This document shows, in pieces, positions 1 to 7,432 of a DNA stretch of 19,151 nucleotides. The translations under genes were made by a program, and so were the position numbers. Within the stretch, counting starts at the first letter, position 1. Each line of letters begins with the position of its first letter. Source of the stretch: Bacteroidales bacterium (GTDB taxonomy: Bacteria; Bacteroidota; Bacteroidia; Bacteroidales; SM23-62); the NCBI GenBank assembly GCA_016783865.1, contig JADHVS010000070.1, positions 1 through 19,151 of the forward strand. The letters are read 5' to 3'. The notes below the pieces were generated by a model. That model saw only the letters and a list, made by a program, of their open reading frames with translations, was not told the origin of the DNA and did no database searches.

Positions 1-28
1 TTTGTTACTTTGTTACTTTGTTAATAAC
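1..28. repeat. Short tandem repeat (TTTGTTAC, about 3 copies)
   Basis: Positions 1-24 read as three successive 8-bp units, TTTGTTAC, TTTGTTAC and TTTGTTAA, directly after the ilvN stop codon and running into the window edge, so the array may be longer. Seen directly; no function is inferred. Confidence 0.6.
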
Positions 29-577
29 CTAGTTATAAACTACTTCGTCCTTATCGAGCAGTTTGAGAAAATCGGACAGCATCTCCACCTTCATCTTGGT
101 GATGGCAATCCTTCCTGAACGTGTGAACTGAAGTACCCCAAACTGGTTCAGATCTTCAAAAAGTTCCTGAGTCTCCGCTTTATGCCCCGTCTTTTCAATT
201 ACAGTATAGTCCGGGGTAACCTCCAGTATCCGGGCATTATTACGCCGGATGATCTTTTCCAGGTCGTTGCTGTTGAGAAGTGCTTCAGTGGGCACTTTAT
301 ACAGAGCAATTTCCTGATGGACGATATCTTCTCCATTCAGATAAAAAGCCTTCAATACATCTACCAGCTTTTCAATTTGCTTCACTACTTTTTCAATCAT
401 CTGCGGGGTTGTATTTACTACAATCGTAAATTTATAAATCCCTTGAATGGCTGATTCTGAAACAGTCAGGCTATCAATATTTAAATGTCGGCGTGTAAAA
501 ATAATCGTGATCCTGTTCAGCAGACCAATGCTGTTTTCAGAAAATGCTGTTATTGTAAATTCTTTTACCTTTTCCAT
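29..577 (-). CDS. ilvN: Acetolactate synthase small (regulatory) subunit
   Basis: This is the regulatory subunit of acetohydroxyacid synthase, which binds the catalytic subunit IlvB and in this family confers feedback inhibition by valine. The 182-residue protein begins with an ACT domain: the segment EFTITAFSENSIGLLNRIT (residues 6-24) carries the family's N-x-x-G-L-L-x-R-I core, followed by the beta strand around IYKFTIVV. The C-terminal half (from about residue 85) is the usual second domain of IlvN/IlvH. The length is close to normal for the family. It lies 17 bp downstream of ilvB on the same strand and is the last gene of the visible operon; ilvC or leu genes often follow in this phylum, but that would be outside the window. 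Expression is presumably under the attenuator at 4311-4469. Confidence 0.95.
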   Translation of the reverse strand: MEKVKEFTITAFSENSIGLLNRITIIFTRRHLNIDSLTVSESAIQGIYKFTIVVNTTPQMIEKVVKQIEKLVDVLKAFYLNGEDIVHQEIALYKVPTEALLNSNDLEKIIRRNNARILEVTPDYTVIEKTGHKAETQELFEDLNQFGVLQFTRSGRIAITKMKVEMLSDFLKLLDKDEVVYN

Positions 578-594
578 CTCTCTTATTTTTAATA

Positions 595-2301
595 TTATTC
601 TAACCGGATATCGGATACTGAAGCCCCCGAAGGTACCATCGGAAATACATTGTCTTCTTGTTCAACTTTTACTTCCAGCAGGAAAGGTTCATCTGTTGCA
701 AACATATCACTTACTGCTTTATCAAGCTCGTCCCTGTTTTCAACTCGCTTGCCTTTAATGCCATAACCTTTGGCAATGGTAATAAAATCGGGATTTTGAA
801 GCTCGGTTGAAGAATACCTTTTTTCGAAAAATAATTGTTGCCATTGCCTCACCATTCCAAGGAAATTATTATTCAGCAGGATAATTTTGATACCTGCTTT
901 ATTCTGATGTATGGTTCCCAGTTCCTGGATTGTCATTTGGATTCCGCCGTCTCCTATGACGGCAACTACTGTCTTGTCAGGACGTCCGGTTTTTGATCCA
1001 AATGCGGCTGGAAGACCAAATCCCATGGTTCCCAGTCCACCTGAAGTTACCAGGCTCCTGGTGGAATTAATTTTAGCATACCTGGCAGCGATCATCTGGT
1101 GTTGTCCAACATCGGTTACAATGATGGCATCACCTTTGGTGTGCTCATTGACTCTCCTGATCACTTCCCCCATAGTCAATCCCGGTTTTTCCGGATTAAG
1201 ATCATTATTGATAACCTTCTTAAATTCAATTTCGTGCGCGTCATGAAATTCTTTGAGCCATTCCGGGTAGGATTTTTCTTCTACAAGTGGAATAATGGAC
1301 TGGAAAATATCTTTCAGGTCGGCGATTACAGCCACGTCTGTCTTTACATTTTTATCCACTTCGGACGGATCAATCTCAAAATGAACGATCTTAGCCTGTT
1401 TCGCGTAGGTATTAAGATCCCCCGTTACGCGATCGTCAAAACGCATTCCCAGGGCAATCAATACGTCGCATTCATTGGTTTTGATATTGGGTCCGTAATT
1501 TCCATGCATGCCAAGCATTCCTAAATTGAGGGGATGGTCGGTAGGCAATGCTGAATTACCCAGTAAGGTCCATGCCGCCGGGATCCCTGTCTTCTCCAGG
1601 AAGATTTTTAGTTCCTTTTCTGCGTTGGCCAGGATCACCCCTTGTCCAACCAGCGCGAGCGGCTTTTTAGCTTCATTGATCAGATTAGCTGCAGCCTGAA
1701 GCTGGCTGGGAACCAGGTTAGGTCTGGGCACATAACTCCTGATCTTGCTGCATTTTTTATAGGTAAAATCCATCTCGGCAAACTGGGCATCTTTGGTAAT
1801 GTCTATCATCACTGGTCCGGGCCTGCCTGTCCGGGCTATATAAAATGCTCTTGCAAAGGCATCCGGTATTTCTTCAGCTTTTGTTACCTGGATATTCCAT
1901 TTAGTTATTGGCATTGAAAAGCCTATCACATCTGTTTCCTGGAAAGCATCTGTTCCCAGCAGGGGAGATGTTACCTGGCCGCTTATGCAGATGATTGGTG
2001 TTGAATCGATCATTGCATCAGCGAGTCCCGTTGTCAGGTTGGTGGCTCCCGGTCCTGAAGTAACAATACATACACCTACCTTTCCTGTAACCCGGGCATA
2101 TCCTTGTGCAGCATGGGCCGCGCCCTGTTCATGCCTGGTCAGAATATGGTTCAGCTCTTTCTTGTAATCATATAACAGGTCGTAAACAGGCATAATGGCT
2201 CCTCCCGGATAACCAAAAATGGTATCGACTCCCTCTTCGATCAGGGAAAGCAGAACTGCCTCTGATCCGCTTACTCGTTTTTTTGATATTTTCTTATCCA
2301 C
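595..2301 (-). CDS. ilvB: Acetolactate synthase large (catalytic) subunit
   Basis: This is the catalytic subunit of thiamine-diphosphate-dependent acetohydroxyacid synthase, which condenses pyruvate with pyruvate or 2-oxobutyrate, the first common step of Val/Leu and Ile synthesis. The 568-residue protein has the three-domain TPP-enzyme layout. The N-terminal Pyr domain contains the catalytic glutamate in TRHEQGAAHAAQGYAR (Glu58). A central FAD/DHS-like domain follows (about 195-330). The C-terminal PP domain has the TPP/Mg motif starting GDGG (450-453) and ending at NNN (477-479). The tail FPMVPSGAS is typical of AHAS. The length is normal and the start gives the expected N-terminus just before SGSEAVLLSL. 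It is separated from upstream ilvD by a 152-bp gap holding a palindromic repeat and is followed by ilvN after 17 bp. The catalytic/regulatory pair makes AHAS a firmer call than other pyruvate-using TPP enzymes. Confidence 0.97.
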   Translation of the reverse strand: MDKKISKKRVSGSEAVLLSLIEEGVDTIFGYPGGAIMPVYDLLYDYKKELNHILTRHEQGAAHAAQGYARVTGKVGVCIVTSGPGATNLTTGLADAMIDSTPIICISGQVTSPLLGTDAFQETDVIGFSMPITKWNIQVTKAEEIPDAFARAFYIARTGRPGPVMIDITKDAQFAEMDFTYKKCSKIRSYVPRPNLVPSQLQAAANLINEAKKPLALVGQGVILANAEKELKIFLEKTGIPAAWTLLGNSALPTDHPLNLGMLGMHGNYGPNIKTNECDVLIALGMRFDDRVTGDLNTYAKQAKIVHFEIDPSEVDKNVKTDVAVIADLKDIFQSIIPLVEEKSYPEWLKEFHDAHEIEFKKVINNDLNPEKPGLTMGEVIRRVNEHTKGDAIIVTDVGQHQMIAARYAKINSTRSLVTSGGLGTMGFGLPAAFGSKTGRPDKTVVAVIGDGGIQMTIQELGTIHQNKAGIKIILLNNNFLGMVRQWQQLFFEKRYSSTELQNPDFITIAKGYGIKGKRVENRDELDKAVSDMFATDEPFLLEVKVEQEDNVFPMVPSGASVSDIRLE

Positions 2302-2346
2302 TGTTTTACTTTTGTTTATGATTGCTTATGGTTAATTTGAAAGTTG

Positions 2347-2446
2347 AATCCTGCGAGCGCATTCCCCGTAGCTTGCTGCGGGGTTAGCGAGCGCAATTAA
2401 AAATTTATATAAAGGATCGATGATTCCTCGCAGCTTGCTGCGAGGA
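2347..2446 (-). repeat. Composite palindromic repeat element, copy A (between ilvD and ilvB)
   Basis: Two 20-bp palindromes lie in this spacer. CCCCGTAGCTTGCTGCGGGG at 2364-2383 has one G-T mismatch. CCTCGCAGCTTGCTGCGAGG at 2426-2445 has perfect 9-bp arms around a TT loop. The first is bracketed by direct repeats of GCGAGCGCA (2352-2360 and 2386-2394). The reverse complement of the whole unit matches, in the same order, the element at 16541-16669, including the AT-rich linker with ATCCTTTAT. I therefore call it a dispersed repeat with copies in opposite orientation. Here it would be transcribed within the ilv mRNA as two hairpins. It carries no ORF and is not flanked by a visible target duplication. 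Confidence 0.8.
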
Positions 2447-2453
2447 GAGTCAA

Positions 2454-4280
2454 TTAAATAATCCTGATTGCACCCTTATCGGCCGATGATACCAGGCTGG
2501 CATATACCTTCAGGGCAGGAGAAACCTCTCTGTCCCTTTCGCCCGGTTTGTAGGCATCATCTCCTTTTACCTCCTCCTTTTTCCTCCTGGCATCCAATTC
2601 ATCCGAAGGGATATCAAGTTTGATCGACCGGTCAGGGATGCTGATCCGGATAGTATCTCCGGTCTCCACTAAAGCCAGGTTCCCACCGGCAGCAGCCTCC
2701 GGGGAGATGTGCCCGATAGATAATCCCGATGTACCACCTGAAAAACGTCCGTCTGTTATCAATGCACATTTTTCTCCGAGTCGTTTTGCTTTTATATAAG
2801 ATGTAGGATAGAGCATTTCCTGCATCCCGGGTCCTCCTCTGGGCCCCTCGTAACGGATAACAACAACATCGCCCGCTTTAACCTCATCCATCAAAATGGC
2901 ATCGCAGGCAGCATCCTGGGAAGAAAATACATTGGCCCTGCCTTCAAAGGTGTACACAGATGGATCAACGCCTGCTGTCTTAACAATGCAACCATCTTCA
3001 GCCAGGTTGCCGTAGAGTATAGCCAATCCTCCATCTTTACTGTAAGCATTTTCCAGGTCACGTATACAACCGTTTTTCCTGTCGTTATCCAGATCTTTAA
3101 ATGTTGAATTCTGTGAACCCATGGTCAGGTTTTTCCTTCCTGCCGGAGCACTTCTGAATATCTGAATGAGTTCATTGTCAGCCGTTTCACGCATGATGTC
3201 ATACTTGTCCAGGGCTTCTGCGAGCGACAAACCATCAGCCCGGTTAACAGATGTGTTGAGCAGATTGGCCCTGTCGAGTTCTCCTAAAATAGATAAAATC
3301 CCTCCGGCCCGGTTTACATCTTCCACATGGTAATGAGAGCTTGGGGCCACTTTACACAGAACCGGAACCTTGCGCGACAACTGATCGATGTCTTTCATGG
3401 TAAACGGAACTCCAGCTTCCTGCGCGATAGCCAGAAGGTGAAGCACCGTATTAGTCGATCCGCCCATGGCAATATCCAGTGTCATGGCATTCATGAAGGC
3501 ATCACGGGAAGCAATAGATCTGGGAAGTAAAGTATTGTCATCCTCATAATAATACTTTTTGGTATTTTCTACAATCTGACGGGCTCCCTTCACAAACAAT
3601 TCAAGACGGTTCTTGTGGGTGGCCAGCACTGTTCCGTTGCCTGGCAGAGCAAGACCGATGGCCTCATTGAGGCAGTTCATTGAGTTGGCAGTAAACATTC
3701 CTGAGCAAGATCCACAGGTAGGACAGGCATTCTTTTCTATCTCCAGGAGTTGTTTGTCAGATACAGATTCATCTCCGGCCATCACCATCGCGTCCACCAG
3801 GTCGTATTTTTTATCACCCACGATGCCTGCTTCCATGGGTCCCCCGGAAACAAAAATCGCAGGAATATTAAGCCTCACGGCTGCCATCATCATTCCTGGA
3901 GTGATCTTGTCACAATTACTGATGCAGATCATGGCATCTACCTTATGGGCATTGGCCATATATTCAATGCTGTCGGCAATCAGGTCCCGTGAAGGCAAAG
4001 AATAAAGCATCCCGTCATGTCCCATAGCAATTCCATCATCGATAGCAATGGTGTTGAATTCAGCAGCAAAACATCCCTGTTTTTCAATTTCTTCCTTAAC
4101 CAGCTGACCGATATGGTGCAGATGTACATGTCCCGGAACAAATTGTGTAAATGAATTCACTACAGCGATAACCGGGTTTCCAAAGTGTTCTTCCTGCATG
4201 CCGTTGGCACGCCATAGACTCCTGGCTCCGGCCATTCTACGGCCCTGTGTGGTTGTATCACTTCTAAGCGGGTTAGGCAT
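2454..4280 (-). CDS. ilvD: Dihydroxy-acid dehydratase
   Basis: This iron-sulfur enzyme dehydrates 2,3-dihydroxy-isovalerate and 2,3-dihydroxy-3-methylvalerate to the 2-oxo acids, the third common step of Val/Ile synthesis. The 608-residue protein is of normal length. Visible family motifs are [20 protein letters not shown] at the N-terminus, [15 protein letters not shown] (Cys119, Cys123, with Asp124 and Lys125 of the CDK metal site), [20 protein letters not shown] (Cys186, Cys189, Cys192) and, near the C-terminus, [20 protein letters not shown]. The cysteines are the expected Fe-S ligands; I cannot tell from this alone whether the cluster is 2Fe-2S or 4Fe-4S. It is the first structural gene after the leader peptide and attenuator at 4311-4445, with about 30 bp between the terminator hairpin and its ATG. 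Phosphogluconate dehydratase (Edd) is a paralogous alternative, but the operon context with ilvB/ilvN settles ilvD. Confidence 0.97.
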   Translation of the reverse strand: MPNPLRSDTTTQGRRMAGARSLWRANGMQEEHFGNPVIAVVNSFTQFVPGHVHLHHIGQLVKEEIEKQGCFAAEFNTIAIDDGIAMGHDGMLYSLPSRDLIADSIEYMANAHKVDAMICISNCDKITPGMMMAAVRLNIPAIFVSGGPMEAGIVGDKKYDLVDAMVMAGDESVSDKQLLEIEKNACPTCGSCSGMFTANSMNCLNEAIGLALPGNGTVLATHKNRLELFVKGARQIVENTKKYYYEDDNTLLPRSIASRDAFMNAMTLDIAMGGSTNTVLHLLAIAQEAGVPFTMKDIDQLSRKVPVLCKVAPSSHYHVEDVNRAGGILSILGELDRANLLNTSVNRADGLSLAEALDKYDIMRETADNELIQIFRSAPAGRKNLTMGSQNSTFKDLDNDRKNGCIRDLENAYSKDGGLAILYGNLAEDGCIVKTAGVDPSVYTFEGRANVFSSQDAACDAILMDEVKAGDVVVIRYEGPRGGPGMQEMLYPTSYIKAKRLGEKCALITDGRFSGGTSGLSIGHISPEAAAGGNLALVETGDTIRISIPDRSIKLDIPSDELDARRKKEEVKGDDAYKPGERDREVSPALKVYASLVSSADKGAIRII

Positions 4281-4310
4281 TTTTTCAATCTAATTAGACG
4301 ATCTTGTTAA

Positions 4311-4356
4311 AATAACAAAGGCCACTCTTGATCCTTCGAGAATGGCCTTTGTTATT
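4311..4356 (-). terminator. Attenuator terminator hairpin upstream of ilvD
   Basis: On the minus strand AATAACAAAGGCCA (4356-4343) pairs perfectly over 14 bp with TGGCCTTTGTTATT (4324-4311). The loop is 18 nt, and two further T (4310-4309) follow the T-rich 3' arm. It sits between the leader peptide stop codon (4383-4385) and the ilvD ATG, so it terminates transcription before ilvD unless an alternative fold intervenes. Its 5' arm and loop (4354-4338) can instead pair with 4384-4370, making the two structures mutually exclusive. Confidence 0.85.
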
Positions 4357-4432
4357 GAATTATCAGTATTAACATACCATTCTCACTTGTAGTGCAAGAC
4401 TACGCTCACAATGAGAATGAGTAGTATGTTAA
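4338..4432 (-). promoter_or_regulatory. Branched-chain amino acid attenuator: pause hairpin and antiterminator
   Basis: Hairpin 1:2 is built from TTAACATAC (4432-4424) with GTATGTTAA (4377-4369), CATTCTCA (4419-4412) with TGAGAATG (4385-4378), and an inner GTAGT/ACTAC stem (4403-4399 with 4393-4389). Its 5' arm is exactly the run of Leu/Ile codons of the leader peptide. The competing antiterminator pairs GAGAATGG (4384-4377) with CCATTCTC (4345-4338) and TGTTA (4374-4370) with TAACA (4354-4350), which destroys the 5' arm of the terminator. Inference from the classic mechanism: a ribosome stalled on Leu/Ile/Val codons frees strand 2 to form the antiterminator. A ribosome that finishes at the UGA covers strand 2 and lets the terminator form. 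Confidence 0.82.
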
Positions 4433-4445
4433 GGTTAAATCTCAT
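4383..4445 (-). CDS. ilv operon leader peptide (20 residues)
   Basis: An ATG at 4445-4443 opens a 20-codon frame ending in TGA at 4385-4383. After M-R-F-N it reads LNILLILIVSVVL and then H-Y-K. Eleven of 20 residues are branched-chain (5 Leu, 3 Ile, 3 Val), nearly uninterrupted from residue 7 to residue 17. It starts about 10 nt downstream of the expected transcription start and is followed by a pause hairpin, antiterminator and terminator before ilvD. That is the layout of the leader peptides of enterobacterial ilv and leu operons. The peptide itself is not expected to have a function beyond serving as a sensor of charged Leu/Ile/Val tRNAs. A hydrophobic membrane microprotein is an alternative reading, but the interlocking RNA structures make the sensor role far more likely. 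Confidence 0.87.
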   Translation of the reverse strand: MRFNLNILLILIVSVVLHYK

Positions 4446-4461
4446 AAACTGTAATACGCAG

Positions 4462-4492
4462 CAAATATATTTATTAATCTTTGAAATTAAAA
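4462..4492 (-). promoter_or_regulatory. Putative ilv operon promoter (Bacteroidota type)
   Basis: TATATTTG on the minus strand (4469-4462) matches the Bacteroidota -7 consensus TAnnTTTG. At the usual N20 distance upstream there is only TTT (4492-4490) in place of the -33 TTG, so the upstream element is weak. Transcription would start near 4455, about 10 nt before the leader peptide ATG. Confidence 0.6.
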
Positions 4493-4575
4493 TAATTTGT
4501 AGTTAAAAAGGGAATTCATTTAACAAATCGCAAGAAATACGGGGATTTGCTTACAATTTGTAATTCATAAAAAAA

Positions 4576-4673
4576 GGGCAAGCTACTTATATCGCACCGC
4601 TACAACTGTCTACCCTTGCTTCCTTCCGGACCTGGGGGAGTTCGACAGGAGCTGATCGTATAAGACTTGCCCC
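4576..4673 (-). ncRNA. ffs: Signal recognition particle RNA, small bacterial type (4.5S)
   Basis: The minus strand carries the universally conserved SRP domain IV apical loop CAGGTCCGGAAGGAAGCA (4634-4617). The ends pair as expected for a single long hairpin: GGGCAAG at the 5' end with CTTGCCC at the 3' end (4582-4576), then CTTATA with TATAAG. The length, about 98 nt, fits the small 4.5S type without an Alu domain. The RNA ends directly before a T-run (TTTTTTTT on the minus strand, 4575-4568), which acts as the terminator with the terminal stem. The transcript binds Ffh and targets membrane and secreted proteins to the translocon. A matching promoter lies immediately upstream (4680-4710). 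Confidence 0.95.
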
Positions 4674-4679
4674 GGACCG

Positions 4680-4710
4680 CAAAATTAAGAAGATTTATTT
4701 TACCGGACAA
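4680..4710 (-). promoter_or_regulatory. Promoter of the SRP RNA gene
   Basis: On the minus strand TTG (4710-4708) is separated by exactly 20 nt from TAATTTTG (4687-4680), a full match to the Bacteroidota TTG-N20-TAnnTTTG layout. The -7 element is about 6 nt before the first paired base of the SRP RNA (near 4673), so promoter and mature 5' end agree. Confidence 0.75.
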
Positions 4711-4761
4711 TAATGGCCTGGCTTTATGTTTGCCAACTCCTTAAAAATCCATAAAAACTAA

Positions 4762-4769
4762 TATCTTTG
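4762..4769 (+). promoter_or_regulatory. Putative -7 element for the DUF4199-glycosyltransferase operon
   Basis: TATCTTTG at 4762-4769 matches TAnnTTTG and would start transcription near 4776, giving a leader of about 28 nt before the ATG at 4804. No TTG is present at the N20 distance (the bases there are CCT), so the call rests on one element. Confidence 0.45.
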
Positions 4770-4803
4770 TTTGCATCAACCTGCACCTTAACAACAATAC
4801 AAT

Positions 4804-5316
4804 ATGGAAAATAAGAATACATCTGTTTTCATGAATGCCCTTACCTGGGGTATCATCCTTGGGCTGGTTTCAATCGTGTACAGTGTCATCCTTTACATGG
4901 TTGATCAGGTGTTTAACCAGACCCTGGGATATCTCTCCATCCTGATATTGATTGCCGGTTTGGTCATTTCAGTAAAAAGTTACCGCGACAATGTTCTGGA
5001 AGGCGAGATAACCTTTGGAAAGGCCTTTGGATTTGGTGTGTTGGTGGCACTTGTCTCAGCCGTTCTCGGAGCCATTTATAATTATCTTCTCTATACAGTA
5101 ATTGATCCTGACCTGCAGAAGAAAATGCTTGAAATGGCAGCCGAAAAAATGCTGGAGCAGGGCATGCCTGAAGGCCAGATTGACCAGGCCCTGGAAATCA
5201 CGAAAAGATTCATGAGTCCTGTATTCACTTCAATTATAGCAGTTTTCAGCGGTACACTTTTCGGTACGATCATTTCCCTGGTAGTCGCAGCCATCTTTAA
5301 AAAGGAATCTGAATAA
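4804..5316 (+). CDS. DUF4199 family integral membrane protein
   Basis: This 170-residue protein has four predicted membrane segments (about 12-34, 41-57, 72-98 and 139-165). A charged, amphipathic helical stretch rich in Glu, Lys and Met (about 104-135) lies between the third and fourth. Arrangement, length and motifs (EGEITFGKAFGFGVLVALVS) fit DUF4199, a Bacteroidota-restricted family of unknown function that I recall being encoded next to glycosyltransferases. It starts a plus-strand operon: the GT2 gene begins 19 bp after its stop codon. The context suggests a role accessory to glycan or lipid-linked sugar assembly at the inner membrane, but that is inference only. It lies divergently from the SRP RNA gene. 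Confidence 0.8.
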   Translation: MENKNTSVFMNALTWGIILGLVSIVYSVILYMVDQVFNQTLGYLSILILIAGLVISVKSYRDNVLEGEITFGKAFGFGVLVALVSAVLGAIYNYLLYTVIDPDLQKKMLEMAAEKMLEQGMPEGQIDQALEITKRFMSPVFTSIIAVFSGTLFGTIISLVVAAIFKKESE

Positions 5317-5335
5317 GTCCTGTAATTAATTCTGA

Positions 5336-6289
5336 ATGAACTTATCTGTCATCATTCCCCTGTTTAATGAAGAGGAGTCACTGGAAGAGCTGATCGATTG
5401 GATTACCCGGGTGGCAAAAGGGCAATCTATTGATTATGAGATTGTTCTGGTTGATGATGGCAGTAATGACAATTCCTGGAAAGTAATTGAGAGACTTACC
5501 TCATCGAATGCCCATTTAAAGGCGATTCGTTTCAGGAGGAATTATGGGAAAGCGGCGGCTTTGCAGAGTGGATTCGAGGCCGCAACAGGCGATGTGGTGA
5601 TCACCATGGATGCAGATATGCAGGATAGCCCTGAAGAGATACCCGGCCTCTATAAAATGATTACAGAGGATGGGTTAGATATGGTTTCGGGCTGGAAAAG
5701 AAAGCGCCATGATCCCCTTACCAAGCGCTGGCCCAGTAAGTTCTATAACTGGACAGTCAGGCGGGTTACCAGGATCAGATTGCATGATTTTAATTGCGGG
5801 CTGAAGGCCTATAAAAACGATGTGGTTAAAAGCATTGAAATATATGGTGATATGCACCGGTACAGTCCTGTTCTGGCGAAAAAAGCAGGATTTGGCAGGA
5901 TTGGAGAAAAAGTGGTTCAGCATCAGAAAAGAAAGTATGGCGTTACAAAATATGGGCTGGCCCGTTACATGAAGGGGTATCTCGATCTGCTTTCCATTGT
6001 ATTCATGTCACGGTTTGCGAAAAAGCCCATGCACATTTTCGGTGCCCTTGGTACACTTATGTTTTTCATTGGATTTTTTATAGCAGCCTACATGGGGGTT
6101 GAAAAAATTGTCGCCACTGTCAACAATATCGACAAGATCAGGGTAACTGAAAGCCCCTATTTTTACCTCGCCCTGACAGCCATGATTATGGGTACACAAT
6201 TGTTTTTGGCTGGATTTTTAGGTGAAATGATTTCCAGGAGTTCATCGGAAAGAAATAAATATCTCATCGCCGAAAAGATTAACATTTAA
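5336..6289 (+). CDS. Membrane-anchored family 2 glycosyltransferase (polyprenyl-phosphate sugar transferase type)
   Basis: The 317-residue protein starts with a GT-A fold: SVIIPLFNEEESLEELI (4-20), VLVDDGSNDNSW (Asp40-Asp41) and MDADMQDSPEEI with the metal-binding DAD at 92-94. The downstream motif HDFNCGLKAYKNDVV (150-164) is typical of the DPM1/ArnC/GtrB-like branch, which moves a sugar from a nucleotide donor to polyprenyl phosphate. Two C-terminal membrane helices (about 233-256 and 275-297) anchor it, as in GtrB/ArnC-type enzymes. It lies 19 bp after the DUF4199 gene, and its stop codon is 3 bp before the GT4 gene, so the three are almost certainly co-transcribed. Sugar and acceptor cannot be deduced from sequence. 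A processive synthase is unlikely given the short length and two-helix tail. Confidence 0.88.
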   Translation: MNLSVIIPLFNEEESLEELIDWITRVAKGQSIDYEIVLVDDGSNDNSWKVIERLTSSNAHLKAIRFRRNYGKAAALQSGFEAATGDVVITMDADMQDSPEEIPGLYKMITEDGLDMVSGWKRKRHDPLTKRWPSKFYNWTVRRVTRIRLHDFNCGLKAYKNDVVKSIEIYGDMHRYSPVLAKKAGFGRIGEKVVQHQKRKYGVTKYGLARYMKGYLDLLSIVFMSRFAKKPMHIFGALGTLMFFIGFFIAAYMGVEKIVATVNNIDKIRVTESPYFYLALTAMIMGTQLFLAGFLGEMISRSSSERNKYLIAEKINI

Positions 6290-6292
6290 GTA

Positions 6293-7432
6293 TTGAAGAT
6301 CGTTTGTATAGGACCTGCTTTCCCTCTTCGAGGAGGTATTGCCAATTTCAATATGGCCTTATCCAGGTCTTTTCAGGGACTCGGCCACGATGTTCAGATC
6401 ATATCATTTTCCCTTCAGTATCCCCGTTTTCTGTTTCCAGGGAAATCACAGGTTGAACCGGGTGTTCCTCCTGCATTATCCATCCTGAAGATGATCAATT
6501 CTGTGAATCCCTTTTCCTGGTTGCTAACCGGCCGGTGGATAAGGAAAAAATGTCCGGATATAGTTGTTGTTCATCACTGGATGCCTTTCATTGCTGTTTC
6601 CCTTGGTTTTATTCTTCGCAGGATCAGAAAAGTCCCGGGTATAAGGATAATCTCTGTGGTTCATAACGTGGTCCCCCATGAGAAGCAGCCGGGTTGGCGA
6701 AGGATTTCACGGTACTTTTTTAAAACCTGCCACGGTTTTATCGCAATGTCAGGAACGGTACTGGAAGATCTGGAAACGTTTGTAAAGGGGAAGGGAATGC
6801 GGTTTATCCCACATCCCATTTATGATATTTTTGGAGAGAAAGTGGACAGAAAATCGGCATCCGGGCATCTGAAACTGGATCAGGATCTTTCCTACCTTCT
6901 GTTTTTCGGGATGATCAGGAAGTATAAAGGGCTGGATTTATTGCTGGATGCAATGCCAGACATTATCCAGGCGTTACCGGATGTGAGGCTTATTGTTGCG
7001 GGTGAGTTCTACTCCGATAAAGATGCCTGCCTTGAAAAAATTGAACGGCTTGGTGTGAGAGATCATGTTATCATCGCCGATGAGTTTATTCCTTCTGATC
7101 AGGTTAAATACTATTTCAGTATTGCGGATATGGTTGTCCAACCTTACATTACTGCAACCCAGAGCGGAGTAACCCAGATTGCCTACCATTTTGAGGTGCC
7201 GATGCTGGTCACCGATGTGGGCGGATTGGCTGAAATCGTGCCGGATGAAAAGGTAGGTTACGTGGTCAAGGTCGACCAGAGCGCCATAAGTAATAAGGTG
7301 ATTGACTTTTATAAAAACGACCGCCGGGAAGCATTCATATCAAACCTGAAGTTAGAAAAGAAACGGTTCTCATGGGAAGAAATGGCCAAAGGGATTCTTG
7401 AACTAGCCGGTCATCAGACGATCTCATTCTGA
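6293..7432 (+). CDS. Family 4 (GT-B) glycosyltransferase
   Basis: This 379-residue GT-B enzyme begins MKIVCIGPAFPLRGGIANFN, the glycine-rich loop after the first strand. The N-terminal acceptor domain runs to about residue 185. The C-terminal donor domain has YLLFFGMIRKYKGLDLLLDA (201-220) and the nucleotide-sugar site PYITATQSGVTQIAYHFEVP, followed by VTDVGGLAEIV; these correspond to the E-x7-E region of GT4, with the first Glu replaced here (QSGVTQIAY). The start codon is TTG at 6293, 3 bp after the stop of the GT2 gene; no better ATG precedes the conserved first strand, and the tight spacing supports it. It probably adds a sugar in envelope polysaccharide or glycolipid assembly; donor and acceptor are unknown. 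Its 3' end overlaps the convergent NUDIX gene by 19 bp. Confidence 0.88.
   Translation: MKIVCIGPAFPLRGGIANFNMALSRSFQGLGHDVQIISFSLQYPRFLFPGKSQVEPGVPPALSILKMINSVNPFSWLLTGRWIRKKCPDIVVVHHWMPFIAVSLGFILRRIRKVPGIRIISVVHNVVPHEKQPGWRRISRYFFKTCHGFIAMSGTVLEDLETFVKGKGMRFIPHPIYDIFGEKVDRKSASGHLKLDQDLSYLLFFGMIRKYKGLDLLLDAMPDIIQALPDVRLIVAGEFYSDKDACLEKIERLGVRDHVIIADEFIPSDQVKYYFSIADMVVQPYITATQSGVTQIAYHFEVPMLVTDVGGLAEIVPDEKVGYVVKVDQSAISNKVIDFYKNDRREAFISNLKLEKKRFSWEEMAKGILELAGHQTISF

Noticed and set aside
4357..4432. Plain rho-independent terminator for the SRP RNA
   Set aside because: The SRP RNA already ends at its own T-run near 4575, and the hairpins at 4311-4432 overlap a leader peptide and alternate with each other, which fits attenuation better.
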